Shown in pieces: positions 18,601-33,600 of a stretch of DNA of 64,000 bases. The notes beneath the pieces are model-generated. The model made no database searches. It was not told where the DNA came from and saw nothing but the letters and a program-made list of their open reading frames with translations. Position 1 is the stretch's first letter; each line of letters begins with the position of its first letter. A program made the translations under genes and the position numbers. Source of the stretch: Amblyornis subalaris (taxonomy: Eukaryota > Chordata > Aves > Passeriformes > Ptilonorhynchidae); assembly GCA_018881555.1 (NCBI GenBank), contig JACAXG010000060.1, forward strand, positions 4,402,001 through 4,466,000, in the 5' to 3' direction.

Positions 18601-21600
18601 TTTTCCCGGTGTCCTTTTCATTATCATGAGTATCAGTTTCTTCGGGTTCTGCCCTTAGCATGTTGATGAATGGTGATTTGGAGAAATATATGTAAAGTTG
18701 AGTGTAACAAAGTGACTTTTGAAATGGGTTAACAGGATGCAGTGTTCTAAAGTGCTTGTCCAACTTTGTAGTTACTGTTTATTGAAATATAAATAGGAAT
18801 TATTGAATTTATAGAAATGTAAGTATTCCTCTTAAGGATTCTTGTAATTTGTTCTAACATTGTTCTTATACTCAGGTATAGTTATTTTCCTGCTGAAAAT
18901 TTGATAGAGTACAAATGGCCACCAGATGAAACAGGAGAATACTATATGCTTCAGGAGCAAGTCAGTGAATATTTGGGTGTGACTTCCTTTAAAAGAAAAT
19001 ATCCAGGTATTTATTTTTAAAGTTTTTCGTCTAAAAAGTTGTGTCTTTAAACATTCTGGATATAGTCTGTGCTTCTTTGGTTATAGGGTGAGCCAACAGT
19101 TCAAAAAAAGACCCAGCAAAAGCAGACCTGGATTATACATGTTGCACATTTATTTTCATTACTGGCACGTTGAAAATGTATCCCATGGTTTTTGAAGTAA
19201 TATAAAATTTTTTGGTATTGCCACTGAAAATTTCCAGACGAGTCTGATTTGGGGATTAGATCAGCAAGTACCTTTTGGAAACTAATCTCAATTTTATTTA
19301 TAAGTGATTTGTTAGTGATATCTTACTATATAACTATATCTCTATATTCTGTTTCCTGCATTGTGGCAACATTCCTACACTGTGGAAAAGTTGTAAAAAA
19401 GGTCATTGTGGAGGTTCTAGTAGTAGAGCCTTTATTATTCAGAATTGTCAAATCTGGTTCTTTTGTTGGGGAATTTATTTTTAAAAGTCCTANTAAAAGA
19501 AAAAAAGACTGTGCTTTTTGGTGCTTGGTAATGATTTCTGGATCTGAATTTAAACATCAGGTTTCTTTAGTTTTTCTGTAAATCATAACTATAGGCAGGG
19601 TCTTGACTTACTATAGGTCAATAAAATTTACCATGTCTCTACATTGTTTATTAAATTTAAAATAAATTTATAAAATTATCATGGTTTTTGGAATAGTAGT
19701 TAGCTATTCCAAACTCTAGCTGCCTGGAAACAAAATTGTTGATATACTTTGACGCTGTTTGTGGGAGAGTTACAGTAACTGCACACATTTTTATTTCTCT
19801 TTTTTATTTTCTTTGGAGATTTAGAAAGGCGAGATTTATCTCACAAGGAGAAACTCTACCTCAGAGAACTAAATGTTATCACGGAGACTCAATGCACACT
19901 AGGTAAGAAAACAAATTGTTAGACTCCTTATTACAGTAAAAAAAGTATGACACTGAAAAAGGGGATTCAGGTAGAGAAGAATTGCTTCCCTCTCAACTGA
20001 AAATGTAAATTCTGAAATTAAAACTGCTTTATTATTAACTTGATAAGTTGGCCATGAATCATCGGTATTCCAGATTTATTATTAAAGAACATACTTCGGA
20101 TCTATTCTAGTTACTTAGAAGAGATTTTGCTATATTGTAATTAACTGATAGAACCTTTTTCTCCTAGAAGAGAAACTGCCAGAACTTTACAGATAAAAAT
20201 ACATTAATCTTAATTTACATTATATACATTAGTCTTATTTTGCTGCATTGCACTGGAGCTCCTCAAACATCTGTGTATCTTAAATGGTTCAGCTTCTATG
20301 TTAGAAATTAGAAGAGTATATATTAAGGCATTTGAANGTACTTGAAATGGAATGATGTAATTGCTGAGGCTTGTATTGAAAGAACTTGAAGTATTTTTTT
20401 CTTACTNTGCTAATATATGGGACTTGGACATGTTAGAGTTTAAATGATGCTGCCACTTTTTTTTCTGTATATCATAGGTCTATGTAAATGTAATGTCATT
20501 TTATATGCTAACAATCTTTAGTATACCACCTTCATTTCTTACCTGCCACCTCTCTCTTTTTTTTAACTTAAATATCCGTAAGAGAACCATATCTAATTCT
20601 TATTAATAGAAGTAAAATGTTATATTCTGCCTCATATATTCAATAGAGATGTGCACTGAGTTAGCTATCCCTATTTTTAAAATTATACTTATAATCAGTG
20701 GTAGGAACATAAGTCGTTCCGTGCTGTTGTCCATGTTTGGAGATCAGTTGTGTTGGAACCTTCAAAGGAAGAGTTCTGCCTTGTAGCTGCACACTGAGGC
20801 ATTCTGACTTCTGAACTTGAAATGCTTTAATTGGGAGTCAGGAGTCTGTGTGCAGTTTGCTGCTCTGAATTGCTCTCATAGTGATTCTTCCTTGATTTGT
20901 ATAGAGACCTTATGTAAACCTCATATTTTCAGTAAAGGTTCTGCAGGTTAATGAAACTGACACTTCACCAGCATTGGAAACTGAAACTAGCAGTACACCA
21001 GGTCCCACCTAGAACAAAGGTTCTGCCTCACCAGTGAGTGTAAGTAGGTGGTTGAGTCAATGTGAAGGGGTCTATAGCTGTAAGAAATTACATGAGCCTT
21101 GGGTACAAGCAAGCTCCTAGTCAGCCTTGAAAGCTAAATGGCACAAGTTCACTCCTCCTTGAGAAAGTGCCAGAAATTGTGCACAGCAGGTTGTCATCTT
21201 TAACTGCTTAGAAACTTTGAGTTGGTTATTGTGGGATATAAATAACCTACAGTTATTTTTGCCAGATAGCATCATTATTGCTTTTCTCTATTTTAGGTCT
21301 AACAGCTTTGCGTAGTGATGAAGTGATTGATCTTATGATTAAAGAATACCCTGCCAAACATGCTGAGTATTCTGTTATACTGCAAGAGAAAGAACGGCAG
21401 CGAATAACAGATCATTATAAAGAGTACTCTGTAAGTAATTAGCATATAAGTGAACCAAATCTGTAATGTCGACTGTGAGAAAAGGCTGTTCTCAAACTGA
21501 TAGTGAAACAAATAACAATAGAAACTGATAGAAACAAATTAACATAATTGTTTTTGTTCCAGCAAATGCAGCAGCAGAACACACAGAAAGTAGAAGCCAG

Positions 21601-24600
21601 TAAAGTTCCAGAATATATTAAAAAAGCTGCCAAGAAAGCTGCAGAATTCAACAGCAATTTAAACCGAGAGCGGATGGAAGAAAGAAGAGCCTATTTTGAT
21701 TTACAGACACATGTAGGCAGATTTTAATTTCTTACCAATGTGAAGAGGGAGCTCCTTGCTTGTTTTAGTGAAGTTGGTTTTGGTACCATTTTAACTATTA
21801 TCAAGTGTTTCGATTATTGTTTCAGGCAATAGAGACTTACAATTTTGCTGTTAAATGGGTAATACTGCTAAAAATAATAATCTGAAATATATTTCAGCTG
21901 AAAAATTTTTTAACTTGCAAATACTTGTCTCAGGAAGCTTTAAAAATTTCAGTCTTATTTTGTTATCATGTTTTTATTCTGATAGTAGTAGCATAAAACT
22001 AAGAGGGTTGTTTAGGTTACTAAGGAGGTTGTGTCACTTTTGTATCTATTCATATAAATGGCTAATTCTTCTTTTGACTACCTCCAAAATTTTGCCTGAA
22101 CAATACCTGAAGTAAAAAAGAAGACTGTTTATTACCTAAAAGTGTGCTGCCTGTCAGTATTATGCCCTTGTTTTTTGTTAGGTTTTACATTATTTTTGTA
22201 GTGCATATGTAACATGCCTCTCTGCCTGCTTAAAAATAGATTATGTGGCATTTTGGAGCAGTACTGTTCTGCTTCAATAAAGACAGTAAAGCAAAAATTT
22301 TCTCTGCAAATTATTACATGGCAGACAATTATGGAAAGTTTTCATTTTCCTAGTATTGACCCATGTTAGAGACAAAATAGTGGATTTTTAGTTTTATTCT
22401 TCCTTCTAAGAGAAGGAAGGCTTATGTGTAAGCTTCTGCTTTCCATATATTTGCATTATTAATGGATTTTTTTTTATAATACAGTCTAGTTTCAGAATTA
22501 GATGGATGTGTTCTTTCTACTCTGAACCAATATGGACCAATAGTGATAATTCATGCTAAAGATGCCAGTCACAAAGTTTGATGTTTACTGTTTCAATTGC
22601 CAGATTTTAATTTCAAAATTATTTTTTATAATATACTGTTCAAGGTGGTCTTATTTAATGTTTGTTCAGTTCACTAGATACTTAGTGATAGGATTTAATC
22701 CTTAATGCTGTTTTGTGAGTGGGATCTCTTACTGTGTTAGTGAATTGAATTTCTCATGGGAGAAGTCAGGTGCCTGTTCTGATTCAGTAAAACTGGCCTG
22801 TTCAAAAATATTTGGGGGAGTAGTTGGTGAGAAGGCTCAGCAGTTTGTATGTGAAACAAAAATGTCATTGTTTTATATTAAACAATGCAGATTATCCAGG
22901 TGCCTCAAGGAAAATACAAAATCTTACCTACAGAAAGAACGAAGGTTAGTCCTTATCCAGTGGCTCTCATACCCGGCCAGTTCCAGGAGTACTACAAAAG
23001 GTATTTTACAAGCATTCCAACTGCCAGTTCTACTGTAAAGTTTCAAATTAATTTTATGTTTGAGACACTTGCTAGTCATCAAAGATGCATAGTGTGGCAG
23101 CTTGTGTCAACAAAACAGTACTGACTGCGAGAGCACTGTCTCTGCTGATGTATTGCAGTGCCTGAGATTTGGCCTGCTCAGGTATTTACCGTGGTAAAAG
23201 GAGACATTGATTTCACTCCTCCCACCCTTATGTGTTTACTTATCATCTGCCTCTGCACGTGTGCTAAAATTAATGTTTCTATATCTAAGTGTTGTAATGC
23301 GGGCTTGTGATCACGTCTTCTGTGTGACAGTCATGCTGTTCTTTTTTAAATCTTTAGAAACTCTTTAAAAAATATCTGATTAGTCTTGTGGGTTAAGTTT
23401 GATGTTTTATTTGTAAATGAGATGAAGACATTACAGTCTGGATCTTTACATTTCATGAGGAATGTGCACTTGACTGTTTACATAAATATAAGATATTATT
23501 AGTGGCATGCTACCATTGAACAAATATGAACTGATTTGAAGACTTTGCTGAAGTCTTACCATTGTACAATAGAGACAGGACTCATCCTATACNTGCTTGG
23601 TTTTCTTTAGAGAAGCTCTTCGTTTCCATGTGCCTTGCTCCTTCCAGTGTGTTTTCATACAGCCCTCCCCAAATTTGCATGTTACAGGACATTCCTGAAG
23701 GACTTTAGTTTAGTTAAATTAATTGAATTAAAATTACTACATATTATGTTTATTTTGCACTTAAAAGCTGCAAGTGAAACTGCTTTTCCATCTCATTGAA
23801 GAACATGACATCAAAATAGTATCCCATTCCTTACAGTGCTTGTCCTCAGCAGTAAGAGGACTTTCACTTTTTTCTTAGTCTTTAAGGTTAAAAAGAAAAA
23901 GGGTAGATTATGCATGTTAAGCTGTATTTGACTATAAGCAGTGTGATTAGATCTTCACATTCTGAAATTATATGCATTTTTCATTCTCCTTCAGTAATCA
24001 AGGAATTTGGATATACAGCTGTGTTCTTTACTTACTTTGTTGTGGACATGTTTGTGTGCTTGGGTTAGAATTGTTGTACACGTTATGTGGGCACTGTACA
24101 TTCATAAGCAAAGTGCATGGTCTTTTGGGCACAGTAATGTGGATTGGTTAAAAATTTGTAGGGTTTCCNTGGTCTCTTATGAGGATGTAGGTTTAGAACA
24201 TTGCAAATACACTCTCTTGTGTTCCATGAATATCTGCTCTACAAAGAAGACAAGTACTATATGTGGTATCACATCTGGGAGGAGACATTAGCGTTTCCTT
24301 TGTTTTCAGAACTGCATGGTTTTATGTGCTGTCCTGAAAAAAAGGAGACTGTTTCTTAGTGAAGTCCCTATATACCGTGTGACTTAATATTTATGCGTAA
24401 AGTACATGTAAATGAATTAATTTTATTTATTTAACTTTAGATACTCTCCAGATGAACTTCGTTACTTGCCATTAAACACAGCTCTTTATGAACCTCCTTT
24501 GGATCCGGAGCTGCCTGCATTGGACAGTGATGGAGATTCAGATGANGCAGAGGAAGGGAGAGGTGATGAAAAACGGAAAACCAAAGGCAATTCGGTGAGA

Positions 24601-27600
24601 CAAATTGAAAGTATTCTTGAATAAAAAAAATCCTTTCCCTTCACTTTTGTTAGTGCCACTAGTTACTTAGTAGAACCTTTTAACATTTGCAATATGAAGG
24701 GAAGATCTTTTTAGTACTTTATTTCATAACATTGCTCTCCAGTTTTCTGTTTTGGTCCATTTTGAAAGTAAATGGAACAAATATTTGAAATTTCAGGCCC
24801 TTTTTTGTTTGTTTGTTTGTTTAGTTTTGTTTAAAGAAATTTTGAAGAAACTTCCCAGTGCAGCTCTTCATTATGCCCTTTTTCCCAAGGAGAAGTTGCT
24901 AGCATTTCTGAGGAGAATGGACAGGGTAGTTAAGGTCACAGTATATCTTGCTGTTTGAAGTCCCACAGAATCTATCCCTAAAGCATAGGTCTTGATAACC
25001 CCATAACTACTTCTTGTGATATAGAAGCAACAAGTACTCAGACAGGAACAGTTACTTTATTCCAATTTAAAAAGAAGGTAGAAAGCACTGGGCTTTTTTT
25101 GCTTTATAGTACATCTTCAGAAAGGTAATTATGTTCCCTCTACTTACATAAATGCAAAATTAACTATTAGCTGAAAGTTAAGGGAAACTTTCACATAGGT
25201 ACCTTGATAGTGTTTTAAATGCTCAAGAGCCAGCTGAGTTTCAGATGAGGTGAGTAGAAATTAACCATTGGTGTATTGGTGCAGTTTGTATGTTGGTGAA
25301 AACCTCTTTGCAGAAGTCTAACCCTAATTTTAACGGAAATGGAATGTCACTGTGTGTTTTAATAATTTCTAGCTTGATTGATGAACATGTTGGATGGTGG
25401 GTATGTATAATTCTAAATTTTGCTATATAAATATTTATATTGTTTGAATTTTGTAAGATACTTGTAACTGAAGAAGGGAAGAGGTCAGCTTGTAGGTTAA
25501 CAAAGGAGAGATAGCTGTTTAATACAGTTTCTGCTTGCATTTTTTTGAGAAGTCATATAAACATAGCATGCTAAATGTCAACTAAAATTTATGGTTTGAT
25601 CACACTCCAGATTTTTCACAGTTGGTCTTTAACCATTTTTTCCCAGTTCCCTTTTCCACTGTTCCCTTTTCATACTCGTTAGCAGTAAAGAAAAGTAACT
25701 GGACTAAGCAGACTATCCTTTGATTTTTTCATAGGAGATCACAAATATTTTTTTTGTGACAGAATGCAGGAGGAAGAATGTCCCTGAGTTTGAAAAGTGT
25801 AGAGAAGTGTGGAAAATTGATAATCATATTCCTGTGAAGTGGGCTTGGCTATGGGAGCAGGGGTTCTTAGCTAATTAGTTATTGAGCAGGGGCATATAGT
25901 TCAGAAAAAACTCAGAGGTGGGACATGGTCAGATTTGGGCTACCTACCGTTTGTCAGATCTCCCTGACGAGTCCCACAATATGCTTTATATCTTTTTCTT
26001 TTTCACCCCCCCCACTGCTGGAGTTGGTAGCAGTTTTCTTGTTCTGTAGTGTTTTAGTGGGTCTGTCCTAAGTAACCCTTCCCCAAAAATAATGGTGAAG
26101 CATACCATTTCTTGTTGCCACATAGTTTGATTTGCTTTTGTGTTACACTGCTCCATTTGCCCTGTGTCTGTTTTGTCTGTTTTGATTTTAGGATCTAGGG
26201 CACAGGCTGATTACTATTGTGTTTTTACTAACAGCGAAACACTGTATATTTTACTGTAGGGCACCATTGTTATTTGGCCCCTTGGGTTTTATTGTAATAA
26301 ATGTGAATAATCATACTGCTTCCTTCTGGAGCTTTTTGGAAGCCTTTATTAACACTTTTCTGAGAAAAGTCTTGTGCTGCTGCTCTTGATTATGCTTACA
26401 TTGATCTCTCACCCTCTTTGAACCTCTTCCCCTCTTTCTTGCCTCCTCATTCCTCAAAAAAAAAAAAAGCTTTAACTGCAACATAAATTCTGTTGTTTGG
26501 TTCTGTATTAAATTTGGAAGCGTGTTTTGCCATTGATGGCATTCTTCTGCTGCAGTCCAAATTAAATATTTAGGTTGCTCCTGGTGAAAATAGTAGATGA
26601 GGGTGGCAGAAAAAAACCTTCACATGTTTAATTCAAGGCAGTGCTATTTGGTAGTACGCTTTAAATGCAAGACAAGGGCACTCTTAACTTTTTGCTGGCC
26701 CTTTACTTTGTAAACAGCATCTAGTATATAGTGGATTTCTTGCTGACTTTTAATGGAAAACGGTTCAAAGAATTACACTGTTGTGCTCCCCACACTGGTA
26801 CCAAGCCCAACTGGAAAACATGACTGCTGTTGCTGATGCCAGTGTCTTAAACCAGAAGAAAAGTTGATCGTGAATGTTGTGAACAAAGGTGTTCTAGATT
26901 GTGGTAAACCCCCTGCTTTTGCAGAAGGAATGATGTATCCTTCTCTTACCTTAGCTGGCTCTAAGGGGCATAGGAAAGACTTGTCTGTCTATCCAAAAAA
27001 TAAAAAAATATAGCTATGGTATTTTTATTATAGGACAATTCGTCTGGCAATGTATCTGAAGGTGATTGCGCCACAGACAACCAGGAGGATTCTTTTCAGG
27101 GAAGACAAAAAACAAGAGACAAAAGTGCTACTCCGAGAAAAGATGGTTCCAAACGTTCTGTATTACCCAAATCAGTTCCTGGGTACAAGGTAGAAGAAAA
27201 AAGCCCCTGAATGAACTTTACTCACCAGCCTTTTACTGAAGTATTTGGTTTTTTCAATAATGTGGAACTTCTGCTTGCTGTACTTCACTAGCTGTTCTCC
27301 TGTTGTGTGCTCCATCTGTTTGCTTCCTTATTTCCTTTTTGCTTATATTTCATGTGGGGCTTTTCTTTACCCTAGCTGCACAGTGGCCTCCTATTGTGTT
27401 AACTTCTTAGATTCCTGGGCAGTAACACGAGAAAAATCCATTGTGGATATATCATTGGAACTCTGCATCTTTCTGTCTGCCTTAACATAGCAGTCAGAAG
27501 TATGTGCAAGTTTAAAACTAGCATTCACAATCTTTTACTTTTTCTTTCTACTTAGTATGGCAGCATACCAAGAGACCAGTCCTGTAAAGTGCNGCTATAT

Positions 27601-30600
27601 GGCTGAACATATTGTTATGACATTGATTTTAAATACAGCCTTTTATCCTGCGATGTTACTATGTATAGGATGGAAGGCAACAAGCTTACTACAGCTGTAT
27701 AGGCAACACTATGTAACCACCTTAACNGTGTGTGGAAAACAGCTTTTTATGTAGTTCATGCTATGTAGATACGGTTGTGGGCAATATGCTTTTATCTAAA
27801 CGAAAAACTTGGTGAGGATGTTAAGACATTTCAGCTGTCAAGCAGTGATTGCTGGACCTAAGGCCCAAATCAATATTCAATATTCCTGTATAATAATTTC
27901 AAAAATTAAGATAAAATACTTTTCAGAAGAAATGGGAATTGAGATGCATTATTTATGTGTTACTATTCTGCATACTGAGAGAGGATCTGAATAAACTGTA
28001 ACGCTTTTCAAGCTCATAATTGTCTACTCCTGTTCCACTGAGAGTAATGAGAATTTTCCGTTTACTTATGTGGGAGCAGGAATAGACCCTTAAAGAGGCA
28101 AAACACTATGTTAAGATAGGTAGAGTGTTTAGCAGTCAGGAATGCTTATGGACAGTTATGGGACAAGGAACACTTTTGTCAGTGACAAGTTTGTACATAC
28201 TGAGAAACTGTCTCAGTAAAAGTGAGCTGTTGATGGCTTGCATTTTATATTCATAAATATTTACTATCTATATTTACCAAGTTAATAGTAAATAAACTAT
28301 AACTTACATTAAGAAGCTAATTTCCAGCAAGAATTGGACAGCTTTGATAAATTTCCTTTACATACAGAATCTGTACAAGTTCATAACAGACAGCAAGCTC
28401 CAGTTGCATTTTCTCTTTTCAGGAACTTACTAAGAAATACATGATCTGTGGAGATTTAGACTGTGGTTACCACATATATATATTTTTTTATATGTAACTT
28501 TGCAAGATGTTGTAGACCCAGAATGCATTTCAGTATTCCCATGAGCGTGAAANCCAGAGATGAAGGCTGAAATTTTGCTTTAGCTTTGTCTAACTTGACA
28601 TTAGAGAATGTGTGCCACTAGTTTACAGAAGTTTCACTTAGCTGGGAGATGGCCAACTGTTTGAGTAGTCCACTCTATTTAATGGCCTTATGAATGCATA
28701 GAGAGAGAACTGATGGAGCNGAACTTTCAGCAAAGTTCTAAACTTCTGATAGTAGAAGAGCAGTGGTAGTATACAGCACTGCATATTGAAAATTGATACC
28801 CTTAGCAATTACTTACTGGTTCAAAATCACTGATTCTGTTCGTAACAAGGTCTTACTGTAAACTTACAGTGCCACATCTTTGCAATGTCAGTGTACCCTG
28901 TCTGCATCAACCATCAGGCTGTTTTTAAGTCAGAGCTGGTGANGATGTGTTGGGAGAGTGAGAGGATTGGCTTTCTTGTTTGTGGGAACATTTGAAAGCT
29001 TGCAATAAGCCAAATTACATGAGCTGTTTTAACTGGCAAGACACCATGATTCTTGTTTGTGAGTCTATAAAAATACCAGATAACAATATACCTACCATAT
29101 GTGCCTAAATGTTTAGGCACTTTGAGCTGAAGGCTTAACTGATTCAAAATGTTTTCCCTGTGAAATCTTTATAATACTTTTGTTCTATATTGTTTTCTAA
29201 TATTGGACTATTTTTGTAGGACAGTAATCTTTTGGTTACATGTAGTTAAAATTGAAGGATAATTGCTATGGTATCAGCATATATATGTATAGTTATAGCC
29301 ACATTACAAGTATTATAGGAGTCCATACATTTCCACTGAGTTATTTTTGAGTAAAAGAAATATTGTATTTTATATGGAGTCTTTTTTATTGTCAGTTCTT
29401 TAACAAAGAACGATTAGCATGTGTTTTACATTTTGTCATGTTACAAGTAGCGAGTCTTTGTTGCTGCAGGACTGACTACTACAATTGCACACACAGGGTA
29501 CTGTTAAAAGAACAGGAGATTTTTTTGCACATAAAACTGAAATGTATTGAGTATCTATATTTTGCAACACTTCTGTTTTGNGTCACTGTATATGAAAATG
29601 TAACGCTTTGCATTCAGAATAGGATGTTACAAAAATGGTGTAGTTGGAAAGCTTACTTTGAGAGCTGCAGCACAGCAGCATGGAAGCGAAAACCTACACA
29701 GCACAGAGTCATCATTTTGACCCTGCATTCATCTTCTGTCCTGTCTTATCCTAATAAGATGAGGATGTAGAAAGCAAAATTTACTCCTAATGAGATGGGA
29801 TATTAAGAATTCCCATTTGGATTTGACAGACTTTTTAATAGTGTTTCTAAAAACCATTTATGGTGGTAAAACTGAACTGGTTTGAAATGTGAATAGTCTT
29901 GATTTTTTTTTTTTTTTTTACATTTTNGTAAAAATACTTCCATACTGTTGGAACTTCATTATTAATAGGCTGTGATTCTCACCCCCCTAATATGCATGGT
30001 TTCTAATGAATACCATTTAGTGAACTAAGACTAGATGGAAGCATTGTTAATAAATGCATCTGTATCAATGTCTACCTTGAGAGTTATGTGTATCATCAGA
30101 GTGTGAACTGCACATACCCTAGCACAGGTACAGTGTCCAAAAAGCAGTTCACTTTGGCTGGAGTACCAGGGAATGTGCTGTTTTATATTAAAGGCAGCAA
30201 AATACAAATCTGTAACAAGCCAGAACTCTGATTAGCAAAGTGCACTTGCTATTCTAGAAAGGCTTGGTTTCTTAGAAATAGATTAAAACATAATTAAAAA
30301 AAAAATTAGAATATAGCCTAAACAATAGAAGGGTAAATGCTGCCACACTGACGAGGTTTAAGCATGTGCCACTTTTGTTGGGAGGAGCAGGGTATAAAGG
30401 TATACATGTAGGACACGTAGTATAGTTAACAGTAAAAGAGTTTGTGTGGTTTTGCTTCCATTATATTTATTATTTTGTAGAGATGTTTGTGAATGTTAGA
30501 CTTCTTTTACTGTTTTATTATATTTATGTATAAAACAGGTTGACTTTGCTTTTTTAAAATAAATAAGCAAAAAAAAAGTGTCTATGAATGCCTCTGTCAT

Positions 30601-33600
30601 CTTTTGAAGGAAGTTACCTATAACCATCTGGTGTGGTGTTTTGTTTCTTGAATAAAACTCCTTAGACCAAACAATTTGAAGCAGGTTGTAGCCATGTTTT
30701 GACATAAAAAGCAGATTAAAAACTTCAGCAAATTTGAAGCAGTGCATCTTGATACTCTAAAAATTAGTCAAGATATTAATTATCTTGCTAGGTGCTAGAA
30801 AAAACTGGCTGGGGAAATAAAATACCCAAAGATTAGTTGTATTGCAAAAGATGTTGGTAATTATTTTTATATATATATATATTTGTGTTTTTACTTTCTA
30901 AATTTATTTTAAAATTGTCTCGTTCGTCTCCCCACATGTGGTTGGTAGTTGATTGGGACTCTTCCTGCTTACTGACAAGCTGTTTAGAAGAGGAAATGCC
31001 TTCAGCTCCCTCTACTAGCTGTGTCTTTGCAGCAACATTGGTTTTTAAAACTGGCACTAGTCAGTTTAACATCAGTGAGCACTACATTAATTGTAGATTA
31101 CATTTCTCAGTAATTTTGTTTTGCAGCAGTCAAAGCTCAGCAATATAACTACTGCCATGTTTCTGAAGTTTGAAATGCCCTACTTCTTTAGTCCTCATCG
31201 GGATAAAACTGTTGGTGTACTATGGAGTTCGGACACAATACATAGACAAATGTTCACATTGTAACTGCCTGCTATTTCTCTTACCCCTTAAATGGATCTC
31301 ATGGACCCAGACACACTCCAGATGATCACTTAGAAAAATTATGAATGTAGATCTGTAGTTAAGTGCAAGGCTCTGTTTCTTATAGTGATTATGCCTGGAT
31401 ACAAGAAGGAATGGTAAAAGAGATATAGCCCTGTACAGCATAGCTAACCAGATAATTTGAAACTGAAGACTGAAAAAATCAAGTTTATTGCTTTTGTAAT
31501 TAATTTTCTATATTTAGGAACAAATGTAATGCAAATAGAGAAGTTGTATATAATTTCCTTCATAAACAGGAAATCCACATAGAAGTTCATAAAGTAGTAT
31601 TCTGTATTGGAAAAATCTTCCTGAAATTTTTCATCCTGTGTCACATGTAGTTTACATTGAGGAGAATGTTAGCTGATGAATTCATAGGAAGAAGCAAGTA
31701 CATGCTTTTGATATGATTTGATTTACACATAACTCACTATGTATGACAAATGCAAAATTTCATGTAGTTAAGTCTACGATTTTTTTCAGTTCTGCTGCTT
31801 GTCAGTTATTGTCACGTGTTTTAGGGTTCACACATCCTAACAGAGAGTTTATTAATTTTAATAGTTAAAGGAGATAGATGACATTTCCTGTTGAATCTGT
31901 AAATTCTTCTGGAATGAATTTATAGCCCTCTTCTACCCTTCCAGCCAAAGGTCATTCCAAATGCTATATGTGGAATTTGTCTGAAGGGTAAGGAGTCCAA
32001 CAAGAAAGGAAAAGCTGAAGCTCTTATACATTGCTCCCAGTGTGACAACAGTGGTAAGTATGTACATGCGCTAAGTGGATTCCTAAAGAAGTTTGTTTGG
32101 CAAAATTTTTTGTGGACATATTTAGTGTTACTACACATGTAGCAACACTTCTGTTGCCCTTTCTGTGCTTCATTAAGACTCCATCTCTCTTCCACGTTCT
32201 CTGTACTTGCACACTCGGTGCACTGTGGGATCGTGCCAGGAGGCAAGCTAAGCTTCAGGTTCGGTAAAAGCAAACAGTCTAACTAATTTTAAATTTTATT
32301 TCAGGCATAAAAGTAATAATACTGGTTTTAATCTAGGCCACCCTTCCTGCCTTGATATGACCCCGGAGCTTGTTGCTATGATTAAGACTTACCCTTGGCA
32401 ATGTATGGAGTGTAAAACATGCATTATATGCGGGCAGCCTCACCATGAAGAAGAAATGATGTTCTGTGATGTATGTGACCGTGGTTATCACACTTTTTGT
32501 GTGGGGCTTGATGCTATCCCTTCAGGTAATAAACTAAGAGTCACTTTTTCCCTTCCCACCTCCTGTGAGTCTTGGGCTGTCTCTCACAATTAATACATGC
32601 ATTGCTTTTGAAAGAATAGTTTAAAACAAGTATGAAGGGTAAGAGTAAGAAATATTGTAGAAAAGCATTCACAATGTAGGACCTGATTTTTTTACTAAGC
32701 TTTATTTCTGTATATTTGGTTGTGCACAGTTTAACCTGGCATTTCCTGTATAGGAAATATACAGGCTTTTACAGCATAATCCCAACAGGCTCACTCAGAA
32801 CTATTTTTTTTCCATATCCACAGAATACTGAGAATAATTACCTCTTTTCATTAAAGAAACCTGTAAAAGAAACTGTATTGCTGCATATTGCTAGAGTATA
32901 GCTTTCACATTGTTTGTGCTATTTTAGCTTCTAAATTAAATTGTTGTCTCAATTTAGTATTTGTATACATCTCTTTAGACCCTTCATTCCTTTTTTTATT
33001 CTTAAACATCAAAGCTGGAACAGAAGTCCTTCTATGGCAGGCAGGCAGGCAGCCTGTACCTTTAAATTGCCCAGTCACTTATATCATCTGGCCAGCTCAG
33101 GGCAGTAGAAAGAAAATAACAGGTAGTACTGTTGATTTACATGTAATTCTAAGTCCATGGTAAGTTCATGAATAAGTATTCAGTGGCATTGACAGTATTC
33201 CCTGTACAGTACTTAAAACATGCTGTACAGTCCCATTCTGGGAAGCACTGGAGCTAGCTGTCACTTTAATACAGGTTCTGTGGCTGATTTCACTTTGAGG
33301 CTGACCTAAGAATGTAAACAAAATAGATTATGTCTACAAAACTAAAAAATTACCAAAGCAGCCTTTGATTCCAGCTGTTGTAATATAAACAGTTAAATGC
33401 TTCCCCAACTACCACTCATTTCTGCTCTGGCTAACTGCCCATAACCTCGAACTGTAGTCATTCACCTGAAAATTTAACTGGTAAACTGAAGCATTGTTTG
33501 TCAAGCTCTTACCTAAAAACCACCTCCTTGGCAGTGCTGGCACTTCTTGAGGTCTGTGAAGTTTGGTGTAGCCAGTGGTTACACATTATGAGCCTGCAAG

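Noticed and set aside
24790..24823. TTTG microsatellite-like run
   Set aside because: Only about four units; too short to treat as a notable repeat.
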